NCBI RefSeq assembly: GCF_019613955.1
Contig: NZ_CP080443.1
Location: 1,364,001-1,428,000 of the forward strand
DNA length: 64,000 nucleotides
Reading direction: 5' to 3'
Origin: Chryseobacterium sp. LJ668
Lineage (GTDB): Bacteria > Bacteroidota > Bacteroidia > Flavobacteriales > Weeksellaceae
Shown: positions 36,926 to 44,550 of the stretch, piece after piece
How positions within the stretch are numbered: the first letter of the stretch is position 1
How the letters are laid out: each line of letters begins with the position of its first letter
Notes under the pieces: model-generated
The model's database searches: none
Told to the model about the DNA's origin: nothing
Seen by the model: the letters and a program-made list of their open reading frames with translations, nothing else
Made by a program: the position numbers and the translations under genes

Positions 36926-38305
36926 TTGGAAGAATATTTTGGAAATGAACTTGTAAAAAAGTTCGAGGAAATGATGGAGAATAATGATGAATTCTACTTC
37001 GATACAGAAGAATTAGATGATATCATTGTCTATTATCTGGAGCTGGGAGATTTTAATTACGCCGATATGGCGGTAACTTATGGTCTCAAGCTTCATCCCA
37101 ATTCTTTGGATATCAAGATAAAAAAACTTGAGGTACTCTTAGAATGGGAAGATTATAATACAGCGAAGGAAATGATCGATGAGTTAAAAGGTTCTTCTAT
37201 GGAGAATACAGACTTTTTGGTATGCTACGCAAAGTATTATTCGAATTTAGGAAATCCTAAAAAAGCAATTGACATCTGTAAGAAAGCTTTAGAATTAAAT
37301 GAGGAAGAAAACTTTCTTAATAATTTTATTGCAGACGAATATGTCAATTTAGGAGATCCTTTTAACGCTCTTAAACATTATCAGCAGGCATTAAAAGATG
37401 ATCCTACGGATGAATATTCCCTGGAAAATGCGATGATCTGCTTTAGTGATCTGAATAAGAGCGAGGAAGCAATAGTTTTTCTGAACGATTATCTCGATAA
37501 TTTTGCATATTCAGAGGTGGCTTGGAGCGAATACGGACAGTTTTATTTTAACAGGAAAAACTATGAAGAAGCCATTAAAGGGTTTGATTATCTGTTAGCA
37601 ATTAATTCCAGCGCTGTCGGTGTTTATGCAAGTAAAGCCGCCTGTTATGAAGCCCTGAATCAGTACAAAAAAGCAGTCGAAATTTATGAAGAAATGCTTG
37701 AGCTGGAATATACAAAAGCATTTACGTTTTATAAAATAGGATTGTGCTATAAAGCTTTAAAGCAGCCTACAATAGCATTAAGTTATTTTCAGAAATCACT
37801 ACGGGAAGATCCTCAGTTTTATCTGGCAATGATGGAGCAGTCTTACTTATATGAAGAAATGGGTGGAATGCCGGAAGCGCTGCATTTTGCAAAAGAAGCT
37901 ACATTGTTGAATGACAGCAACCTGGATTATCAGAAAAGACTGGCGTTTTTATTCATTGATTCAGGAAAGTTTGAGGAAAGTCTTTCTTGCCTGAAAAAAT
38001 TGGTAGATGCAGAGCCTTCAAGATTTTATAATTGGTATGCTTATACAGAAGTTTTGATGCTTTTAGGTGAATATGAAGAATCTATAAGTGTTCTGATTGC
38101 TGCTTTAGAACACCACAACCGTGCAGAATTGTATTATCAGATGAGCAATTGTTATTTTAATTTAAAAGATAGCAACAAAGGCGCAGAATCATTGCAAAAA
38201 GCATTGAAACTGGATCCGTCATTAATTACTGATATGCAGAAAAAATATCCTTACATCAAAGATGAGGTAAGAAAGGTGAAAGCTAAAGTGAAGAAAAAAA
38301 ATTAA
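36926..38305 (+). CDS. Tetratricopeptide-repeat protein
   Basis: A 459-residue cytoplasmic TPR protein with a TTG start at 36926; the downstream sequence LEEYFGNELVKKFEEMMENNDEFYFD is the conserved N-terminus of a family common in Flavobacteriia. At least eight TPR units run to the C-terminus, for example NPKKAIDICKKALELNEEEN and NYEEAIKGFDYLLAINSS. It ends in a basic KVKAKVKKK tail. No catalytic domain. Role unknown, probably scaffolding. Confidence 0.8.
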   Translation: MEEYFGNELVKKFEEMMENNDEFYFDTEELDDIIVYYLELGDFNYADMAVTYGLKLHPNSLDIKIKKLEVLLEWEDYNTAKEMIDELKGSSMENTDFLVCYAKYYSNLGNPKKAIDICKKALELNEEENFLNNFIADEYVNLGDPFNALKHYQQALKDDPTDEYSLENAMICFSDLNKSEEAIVFLNDYLDNFAYSEVAWSEYGQFYFNRKNYEEAIKGFDYLLAINSSAVGVYASKAACYEALNQYKKAVEIYEEMLELEYTKAFTFYKIGLCYKALKQPTIALSYFQKSLREDPQFYLAMMEQSYLYEEMGGMPEALHFAKEATLLNDSNLDYQKRLAFLFIDSGKFEESLSCLKKLVDAEPSRFYNWYAYTEVLMLLGEYEESISVLIAALEHHNRAELYYQMSNCYFNLKDSNKGAESLQKALKLDPSLITDMQKKYPYIKDEVRKVKAKVKKKN

Positions 38306-38388
38306 GCTGAAAAACTGAAACGTAAATTTTAAATATTTAAATAAGAGAAATTTAAAATCAAATAAATAATCCTGCAGCAATGTGGGAT

Positions 38389-39273
38389 TTATTTTTTTGC
38401 AACGGCTTTGGCTCTTAAAAAGATCAACCCAGCAATAATAATACTTGCGCCAGCAAATTGTAAAACCGTCAGCTTTTCACCATCTAAAATTCCCCAAATG
38501 ATTGCAACAATCGGCATTAGCAATGTAACGGTCGATGCGAAAAGCGGAGTAGAGACTTTTAATAACCGATAATTCATCATCATCGCCAAGCCGGTTCCGA
38601 AAACAGATAATAAGCTTACAAACAGCAATCCGATCATGTTTTCTTTTGAAAAAGTAAATGTAGAAGCAAAACCTGTCGATAATAAAGAAACAAGTGAAGG
38701 GAGAAATAAGATAAAAGAAAATACAAAAGCTGACAAAACTGTTGAAGATACATCCATCAGTTTAGATTTTACAGTTGTTGTACTGATCGCATAGCATAAC
38801 GTGGCTAAAAGCAGAAGTAGGATGGGAAATATTTTAAATTTTGAATCATCGCCGCCACCGAAAGCAAGCAAACAAACCCCAGTAAAGCTGATGAAAATGC
38901 CGGTCATTTGTCTTTTGGTGGTTTCAAATTTCCAGAATAATGTTCCGACGATAATGACAAAAATGGGCATCATCGAATTGATAATTCCTGCAATGCTGCT
39001 GCTGACTTCTGTCTCAGCAATAGGAAATAAGAACATCGGAATAAAGTTACCCGTAAACGCTGCCAAAATAAGCCATTTTAAATGTTTTTTGGGAAACAGC
39101 TTGTATTTTGAAATGGCAATAGGCATCAAAATGATTCCGGCAATCAAAACTCTTAGTGCACCGACCTGATAGGGAGTGAAATGATCCAGCGATTTTTTGA
39201 TCAAAATAAATGATGATCCCCAAATGATGCTGAGAATAACCAGAAGAATCCACTTTTCTTTATCTGCGTTCAT
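38389..39273 (-). CDS. EamA/DMT-family transporter
   Basis: A ten-helix drug/metabolite exporter of 294 residues. Two EamA repeats are visible: WILLVILSIIWGSSFILIKKSLDHFTP with the PYQVGALRVLIAG helix pair, and the second half from about residue 150. Substrate unknown. It overlaps aat by 14 bases and lies downstream of it, so they are likely co-transcribed. Confidence 0.88.
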   Translation of the reverse strand: MNADKEKWILLVILSIIWGSSFILIKKSLDHFTPYQVGALRVLIAGIILMPIAISKYKLFPKKHLKWLILAAFTGNFIPMFLFPIAETEVSSSIAGIINSMMPIFVIIVGTLFWKFETTKRQMTGIFISFTGVCLLAFGGGDDSKFKIFPILLLLLATLCYAISTTTVKSKLMDVSSTVLSAFVFSFILFLPSLVSLLSTGFASTFTFSKENMIGLLFVSLLSVFGTGLAMMMNYRLLKVSTPLFASTVTLLMPIVAIIWGILDGEKLTVLQFAGASIIIAGLIFLRAKAVAKK

Positions 39274-39913
39274 TATTTTCGTGTAAAGTTTTTAAAAATT
39301 TTTTTTTGGAAATCATGGTAGCGCCTAAGCTTTCAAGATGCTCGGTGTGAGATTGGCAGTCGATTAATGCAAGCTGATCTTTGTGGGTTTCTACAAAATG
39401 GATAAAACCTGCTTTTGAAGCATTGCTCACTTTTGCAAACATACTTTCTCCGCAAAATACTTTCCCAACCAGTAAGCCATAAAATCCACCAACCAACTGG
39501 TCTTTTTGCCAGACCTCAATACTTTTAGCAAAACCAAAGTCGTGAAGTTTAACAAACGATTCTATCAGTTCATCAGAAAGCCATGTACCGTCTTGCCCCT
39601 TTCGATCAACTTCCCGACAGTTTTTGATAACGTCCCTGAAATTTTTATTTTCCGTAAAAGTAAAAAGATTGCTTTTTAAAATTTTTCTCATCGATTTGGA
39701 AACTTTCAGGTCATTCGGGTAAAGTACAAATCTTGGATCCGGGCACCACCAAAGAATTTCCTCATCGGGATTAAACCATGGAAAAATACCGTTCTGATAT
39801 GCAAACCAGATTCTTTCTACAGACAAATCTCCACCGAAAGCAATTATGCCTTCATGTCCGTCGTAATGCTGAGGATTGGGGAATGAGATTTCGTTGGGGT
39901 CTAATCGGATCAT
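39260..39913 (-). CDS. aat: Leucyl/phenylalanyl-tRNA-protein transferase
   Basis: Adds Leu or Phe to N-terminal Arg/Lys of proteins in the N-end rule pathway. FPNPQHYDGHEGIIAFGGDLSVERIWFAYQNGIFPWF and the ILWWCPDPRFVLYP stretch are diagnostic. GGFYGLLVGKVFCGESMFAKVSNASKAGF is the acetyltransferase-like core. I start at 39913 because the upstream extension lies in a terminator hairpin. Length of 217 residues is typical. Confidence 0.95.
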   Translation of the reverse strand: MIRLDPNEISFPNPQHYDGHEGIIAFGGDLSVERIWFAYQNGIFPWFNPDEEILWWCPDPRFVLYPNDLKVSKSMRKILKSNLFTFTENKNFRDVIKNCREVDRKGQDGTWLSDELIESFVKLHDFGFAKSIEVWQKDQLVGGFYGLLVGKVFCGESMFAKVSNASKAGFIHFVETHKDQLALIDCQSHTEHLESLGATMISKKKFLKTLHENNERR

Positions 39914-39917
39914 AGGT

Positions 39918-39947
39918 GAAAAAAATCCCACTTTAAAAAGCGGGATT
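39918..39947 (-). terminator. Terminator of the DUF3127 gene
   Basis: AATCCC/GGGATT stem with an extra C-G pair around a T/A loop; the A run at 39919-39925 gives a T run on the minus strand. Confidence 0.7.
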
Positions 39948-39968
39948 GTATTTGATTGTATGCTTTAA

Positions 39969-40352
39969 TTAAAAAGGTAAATCATCGTCATCGTCTCCGG
40001 CAAAAGGATTCTCATTAGAAACCGGTGTTGCTGCTTGCTGCGATGAAGCCTGAGTAGGTTCTGAACCCGTTGCGTTTTCAAAAACTTTTTCAACTTTCCA
40101 TCCTGTAATAGAATTGAAGTATTTGGTTTCTCCCTGTGGTGAAACCCATTCTCTTCCTCTTATGTTGATTGCCACCTTCACATTTTCACCTTCAGTTACA
40201 TTATCCAGTAAATTTATTTTATCAGATAAAAACTCAATGTTAATAGGCTGAGGATACTGCTCCTGAGTTAAAATAACCATTTCTCTTTTCTGAAAACCAC
40301 TTGTAAATGTTTGAACTTCAGAGATTTTCTTTACCGTTCCTTGTAATTCCAT
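39969..40352 (-). CDS. DUF3127 SSB-like OB-fold protein
   Basis: A 127-residue protein with the DUF3127 OB-fold (ELQGTVKKISEVQTFTSGFQKREMVILTQEQYPQPINIEF) and a disordered linker. It has an acidic C-terminal tip DDDDDLPF like the partner-binding tail of single-stranded-DNA-binding proteins. This suggests it binds nucleic acid and recruits partners; this is not shown. I start at 40352 rather than the longer frame, since the domain begins directly there. It is followed by a terminator. Confidence 0.85.
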   Translation of the reverse strand: MELQGTVKKISEVQTFTSGFQKREMVILTQEQYPQPINIEFLSDKINLLDNVTEGENVKVAINIRGREWVSPQGETKYFNSITGWKVEKVFENATGSEPTQASSQQAATPVSNENPFAGDDDDDLPF

Positions 40353-40450
40353 ATCGTAAATATTAACTTTGTAAAAGTAGTAAATTGAAATGTAATAAAA
40401 ATGCCTCGCAGATAAATTTTGCAAAAAAATATTTTTTTTCCTGAAAACTC

Positions 40451-40480
40451 TTGCAAATAAAAATAATTGCCCTATATTTG
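40451..40480 (+). promoter_or_regulatory. Promoter of the tRNA cluster
   Basis: TTG at 40451-40453, 19 bases, then TATATTTG at 40473-40480 match the Bacteroidota sigma-A consensus at ideal spacing. The first tRNA begins 47 bases downstream. Confidence 0.8.
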
Positions 40481-40527
40481 CACTCACAAAAACGAAAGAA
40501 GTTCTTTAAAATAAACTCAATAATAAT

Positions 40528-40609
40528 GCGGATGTGGTGTAATTGGTAGCCACGCCAGACTTAGGATCTGGTGCCGTGAGGCGTGGGGGTTCGAGTCCCT
40601 TCATCCGCA
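40528..40609 (+). tRNA. tRNA-Leu (anticodon TAG)
   Basis: Acceptor GCGGATG/CATCCGC, anticodon stem CCAGA/TCTGG with loop CTTAGGA (anticodon TAG), a long variable arm and the GGTTCGAGTCC T-arm. The 82-base length with extra arm fits a class II leucine tRNA. Confidence 0.93.
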
Positions 40610-40617
40610 CAAATTAT

Positions 40618-40693
40618 GCGAAAATAGCTCAGCTGGTAGAGCACAACCTTGCCAAGGTTGGGGTCGCGGGTTCGAGTCCCGTTTTTCGCTCCA
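40618..40693 (+). tRNA. tRNA-Gly (anticodon GCC)
   Basis: Acceptor GCGAAAA/TTTTCGC, anticodon stem CAACC/GGTTG with loop TTGCCAA (anticodon GCC), T-arm GGGTTCGAGTCCC, and an encoded CCA at 40691-40693. Confidence 0.93.
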
Positions 40694-40699
40694 CACCAT

Positions 40700-40783
40700 G
40701 CCCTGGTGGTGGAACTGGTAGACACGCAGGACTTAAAATCCTGTGTCCGCAAGGACGTACGGGTTCAAGTCCCGTCTGGGGTA
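40700..40783 (+). tRNA. tRNA-Leu (anticodon TAA), integration target
   Basis: Class II tRNA: anticodon stem CAGGA/TCCTG with loop CTTAAAA (anticodon TAA), variable arm and T-arm GGGTTCAAGTCCC. The acceptor stem GCCCTGG pairs with C76-T82 using three G-U wobbles. Its last 13 bases are inside the 21-bp direct repeat that recurs at 63833, so the mature 3' end now comes from the island copy. Confidence 0.92.
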
Positions 40784-40791
40784 CTTTAAAA
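40771..40791 (+). repeat. Left attachment-site repeat (tRNA 3' end)
   Basis: Starts CCCGTCTGGGG and ends TTTAAAA; identical over 21 bases to 63833-63853. Thirteen of the bases are the 3' end of tRNA-Leu, eight are downstream of it. Confidence 0.92.
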
Positions 40792-40823
40792 GCCTGATAA
40801 TCGTTTGATTGTCAGGCTTTTTT
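40788..40823 (+). terminator. tRNA cluster terminator supplied at the left island end
   Basis: AAAAGCCTGA (40788-40797) pairs with TCAGGCTTTT (40812-40821), then more T. It starts inside the attachment repeat. A different hairpin occupies the same position at the right end. Confidence 0.8.
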
Positions 40824-40829
40824 GTTTTA

Positions 40830-40851
40830 GCGTGCAGTAAATGTGCAGTAA
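40830..40851 (+). repeat. Left copy of paired TGCAGTAA boxes (candidate integrase arm sites)
   Basis: GCGTGCAGTAAAT followed by GTGCAGTAA; two TGCAGTAA boxes start at 40833 and 40844. The right copy at 63706-63727 has the same spacing and orientation and differs at one base. Confidence 0.75.
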
Positions 40852-40940
40852 TTTTATTTTTACTTGGCTTCCTCAATAGCATAAAAGTATGATTAAAGGA
40901 TCTAGATATTTTTAAAATTCTAGAAAAGTTGCAGAATCAA

Positions 40941-43412
40941 TTATATCTCAGATTCTATTTCAATCTCATTTTCTATTCTAATCAGTTCGTAAATCGGAAT
41001 ATTAGAGCCTAATATCTCCAATGAAACGGTTAAGGCATACGGAATCTCCTCCTTATCTAGATCCCAGCCCTGATGACCTAAAACAGCAATATGAATCTCT
41101 TCAGGTAATTCATATGACTTTATAATTGCCCAATCTTTTTGCAAAGAACTTCGATTCCTATTAATATCTTTAACTGCACCCCAGTTTGATTGTTCTCGGA
41201 TTTTGAATTGTATTACCTCACTAGAAAAATTCTCATCTGATTCTCCATCATGTACAAAATCACTTAAAGTACGCTTTCTAAAGTCGTCGTAAGTATCATT
41301 TAAATTTGAGCATTTCCATTCTAACCAAGTTGATAGATATGATTTAGTCTTTTGCCTAGTTCTTCTATTTTTGGCTGTAAATCCTAACGTGATCTCTAAT
41401 AAGACATCATATGAATCTCCAGGATCTCGAAGCTCGGCAGGAATTTTTAGCGAATAAATTTGTGCTTCCTTGGCTTTAACAAAATTAGTATTGTATAATG
41501 TTATTCTATGTTCAGTGTTATTAGTTACTCTTTCTAGTGAAGGTATGCCGTAACCAAAATGTTTTATGCTAACGGTAGTAGGATTATAGAAATGGTCATT
41601 TGGCAATCTTGCCCCCTGTACTAGTAGAGCCCTTATTAAATTAACATTTTCGTCTTTATACAGTTTAGAAAGTTCCGCAGCAATGTGAGTAACCTTCGGC
41701 GTGGCATAAGATGTCCCGACACTCTCTTGATTAAAGGCACTCCCTCCATCTGTAGTTGTTCGCAAAAGCTCCGATGATGTATCCTTATAACTTATTGTAA
41801 ATAAACCATTTTTAGATACTTGCATCCCTCCACCATATTCAACAACATCTGGCTTAATGTGTCCCCAAATGCCAGTTCCTATTCGAGAGTAAGGAGCGAC
41901 CTCATTTTCGTTACCTATTGAAGCCCAATCAACATTGTCTAACGAAAGATGGTTAATTGATCCTACAGAAATGGAGAAGCTACTTTGAGCAGGGTTTGCA
42001 AGCCTACAATAATTTCGTTCTAAATAATGTGGATATGGATATTTATTCAAAGAAAGATAGTGTTTTATTACATGTGAGTTTATATTGCCAACAGCATTAA
42101 TAAATAATACATTTCTTTCGTAAATCAATTTATCAAGCATTGCCGCCCAATTGCTCATATGTTTAGTCCTGAAAGATGCTGTCGAAGAAATCGAAAGATT
42201 AAAGATTTTACAATCATCATTTTCTTCAACAATTCTTTTCATTAACTCCGCAGGGAAATGGTGTTCAAAATTATTGTTATGATCGAGAACTCTCAGGTTA
42301 CGTACAAAAAATGGTAATTTGTACTCAGAAGTTAAATTAGACAATCCTTTTGGATATAATGCTGCTCCAGCGACTTTTGTACCATGTCCCCCTCTACTTA
42401 CTTTATCAGCTGTAGAGCTATCACTTGTTAAATATGATCGTGAATTTTCAGGCTTAATTGCTGAACTTAAATATTTATGTCCTTCCATAATACCACTATC
42501 AATAATGCCTATTTCAGGAGAATCTTCTTCTGGTGGCAATATCTCCGCATTACAATCCAATGTTTTAGCTTCAATTCCTAAGTCAGAATTAATTGATTCA
42601 ATTTCTCCGACTTCGAAAACAAAAGGATAATTTATTACAAGATCTTTCAATCCCCTTCCCGAGAGAGAGATATGGCAACCAAAACTATCCTCAAGATCAA
42701 TCAATCCACTGTGTAGTTCGGCGTTATAAAAACGTATGAATTTAAGAAAATGTGCTTCTCTTTCATCATACTTTAACATCCTATCATCATATTGCTGGTA
42801 GTACTTCGCTAACCTTTTTTTACCACCATGCTTAGTTGCATCAGGCATCGCACCTAATGGCATATCGAAGGCGATAGAAACTTCTAATTTGTATATTTCT
42901 TCATCATTAATCGTTTCCCATTTTTTCTGAAGCTCTGGAGTTAGAATGTGCTGAGGTTTCCAAATTTTTCTATCTCCAGTTATTATTTGCCAAAATTCGG
43001 CAATCTTTTCACCACCTCTTTCTTGTGAGAAAAAAAGTGAAATTTTTTCCTGTAAACTTCTTAGACTATCAGTGGATGCTCCAATTATAAAACCGTCATT
43101 TTCTTCGGATATAATTTCAATGCCAAATTTATGTAAATCAAAATTTGCATCAGAAAACAATGAGGGATTTAATTGCAGATAAACAGGGAAAACATCTGCT
43201 GCCAATGGTGCAAGATTCAATTCTTCTCTCTGCACAATGTACCCAGTCCATTCCTTGTTCAAAATGGTTGTTTTCCGTAATAATTCTATACTATACTCTT
43301 TCCTATTACTTTTATTTTTTAATGTTTTAGGGTTTATAGGAATTATACTTCTATCAAATTTTGCTGTACCAACTATCTTTTCCGAAAATTTTAGATGAGG
43401 GAATTTATTCAT
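40941..43412 (-). CDS. ietS: Subtilisin-like serine protease of an IetAS-type system
   Basis: An 823-residue S8-family protease with no signal peptide, so it is probably cytoplasmic. The catalytic set is complete: Asp305 in EIGIIDSG, His343 in GGHGTKVAGAA, Asn443 in INAVGN (oxyanion) and Ser568 in VGTSYATPKV. About 300 residues precede the protease domain and about 200 follow it; these I do not recognise. The AAA ATPase gene ends 7 bases upstream. An AAA ATPase followed by an S8 protease is the IetAS arrangement, first described in plasmid incompatibility and later as anti-phage defence. Assignment rests on this architecture, not a search. Confidence 0.85.
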   Translation of the reverse strand: MNKFPHLKFSEKIVGTAKFDRSIIPINPKTLKNKSNRKEYSIELLRKTTILNKEWTGYIVQREELNLAPLAADVFPVYLQLNPSLFSDANFDLHKFGIEIISEENDGFIIGASTDSLRSLQEKISLFFSQERGGEKIAEFWQIITGDRKIWKPQHILTPELQKKWETINDEEIYKLEVSIAFDMPLGAMPDATKHGGKKRLAKYYQQYDDRMLKYDEREAHFLKFIRFYNAELHSGLIDLEDSFGCHISLSGRGLKDLVINYPFVFEVGEIESINSDLGIEAKTLDCNAEILPPEEDSPEIGIIDSGIMEGHKYLSSAIKPENSRSYLTSDSSTADKVSRGGHGTKVAGAALYPKGLSNLTSEYKLPFFVRNLRVLDHNNNFEHHFPAELMKRIVEENDDCKIFNLSISSTASFRTKHMSNWAAMLDKLIYERNVLFINAVGNINSHVIKHYLSLNKYPYPHYLERNYCRLANPAQSSFSISVGSINHLSLDNVDWASIGNENEVAPYSRIGTGIWGHIKPDVVEYGGGMQVSKNGLFTISYKDTSSELLRTTTDGGSAFNQESVGTSYATPKVTHIAAELSKLYKDENVNLIRALLVQGARLPNDHFYNPTTVSIKHFGYGIPSLERVTNNTEHRITLYNTNFVKAKEAQIYSLKIPAELRDPGDSYDVLLEITLGFTAKNRRTRQKTKSYLSTWLEWKCSNLNDTYDDFRKRTLSDFVHDGESDENFSSEVIQFKIREQSNWGAVKDINRNRSSLQKDWAIIKSYELPEEIHIAVLGHQGWDLDKEEIPYALTVSLEILGSNIPIYELIRIENEIEIESEI

Positions 43413-43419
43413 TTGTATC

Positions 43420-44415
43420 TTATCTGTTTAAGGCGAGGTTCTCTTCCAAAGCATTGTCTAAATCTTGTACCGAAATGTCTTTTTGAGAGTTTATGACTGC
43501 TTTCTTAGCAGCATCATTAGCAATTTTCACGATAATCGCATAAGACAAGCCTAACATGCTAGTTGCATATTCACTGAGATCTATTTCGGAACTTAAATTT
43601 AGTGCTGAAAAAGACATCCTCAGCAATTCAATGATTTCTTTGTCCGTTGGTCTTGGAAATTCTATAAAGTCATCAAATCTCCTGAAAAGTGCTTTGTCTA
43701 AACTCCCTTCTAGATTTGTGGTTGCAATAAGAATTCCTTCTCCATCATATTCTTCTAAAAGTCCTAAAAGAATATTAACAATTCTATGAATTTCACCTAC
43801 ATCATTTGACTTAGTATCTCTTTGCTTTCCAATTATGTCAAATTCGTCTAGTAATAAAACACATGGGTAATCTTCCATACTTTCAAATAGACTTTGTAGA
43901 TTTGAAGCAGATTCGCCTAAATATGAGGATATAATCGAATCGAATCGTACCTTATAAAAAGGTAATCCTAATTCCCATGCAATTCTTTCGGCAGCCATAC
44001 TTTTACCACAACCGGAAGAACCATAAAGCAATATTTTTTTTCGTGGTTTCAAGCCGTGATGCGCCAATCTTTCTCTGCCTAGATATTCTTTTTCAATTCG
44101 TAAAATTTTGGTTTCAACATCCGGTGTTAAGATCATTTGATGTCGCAGTTTGTCATGATCCAAATGTGAAGCTAATGGTAATTTATAGCGTCTATCAACG
44201 GGTACTTTGTAAATTTCTTTTGCTAGCTTTAAGACAGGTTGGTTAAATTCAATCTTTGATTGATTAGTGATCAAAATAGAATTTAGTTTTTCAGCTAATT
44301 TTACATGTCCTTTTTTCCTTTCTTCTTCAATAATACTATATGCAACTTTCATCAAAGAAGTATTTTTGTCTCCTTCGATAGTTTTAAAAAGTCGTGTTAG
44401 TAATTCCTGATTCAT
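43420..44415 (-). CDS. ietA: AAA ATPase of an IetAS-type system
   Basis: A 331-residue AAA+ ATPase. The Walker A is GSSGCGKS (132-139), Walker B is CVLLLDEFD (Asp190, Glu191) and the Arg-finger segment is ALFRRFDDFIEFPRP. A short N-terminal helical part precedes the ATPase domain, and ERLAHHGLKPRKKILLYG is the usual lead-in. It probably couples ATP hydrolysis to the paired protease; substrate recognition is unknown. A TAATTTTG box sits just upstream on the minus strand (44433-44440), and the gene is first in its operon. Confidence 0.85.
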   Translation of the reverse strand: MNQELLTRLFKTIEGDKNTSLMKVAYSIIEEERKKGHVKLAEKLNSILITNQSKIEFNQPVLKLAKEIYKVPVDRRYKLPLASHLDHDKLRHQMILTPDVETKILRIEKEYLGRERLAHHGLKPRKKILLYGSSGCGKSMAAERIAWELGLPFYKVRFDSIISSYLGESASNLQSLFESMEDYPCVLLLDEFDIIGKQRDTKSNDVGEIHRIVNILLGLLEEYDGEGILIATTNLEGSLDKALFRRFDDFIEFPRPTDKEIIELLRMSFSALNLSSEIDLSEYATSMLGLSYAIIVKIANDAAKKAVINSQKDISVQDLDNALEENLALNR

Positions 44416-44432
44416 TAGATTTTATTATTTTG

Positions 44433-44440
44433 CAAAATTA
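44433..44440 (-). promoter_or_regulatory. -7 box of the IetAS-like operon
   Basis: Reads TAATTTTG on the minus strand, an exact TAnnTTTG match 18 bases from the ATPase start codon. No clear -33 element. Confidence 0.5.
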
Positions 44441-44550
44441 CAAATAAGCTTTAAGTACTTGATAAATAAATTCATAAATAAAAAATAATATTAGTGAAAA
44501 TTTCGCTAATACTCTAATTTAATTTTCCAAATTATTTGGCAGCTATATTG

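Noticed and set aside
40543..40797. 84-residue open frame across the tRNA cluster
   Set aside because: It reads through three tRNA genes; the structures explain the sequence fully.
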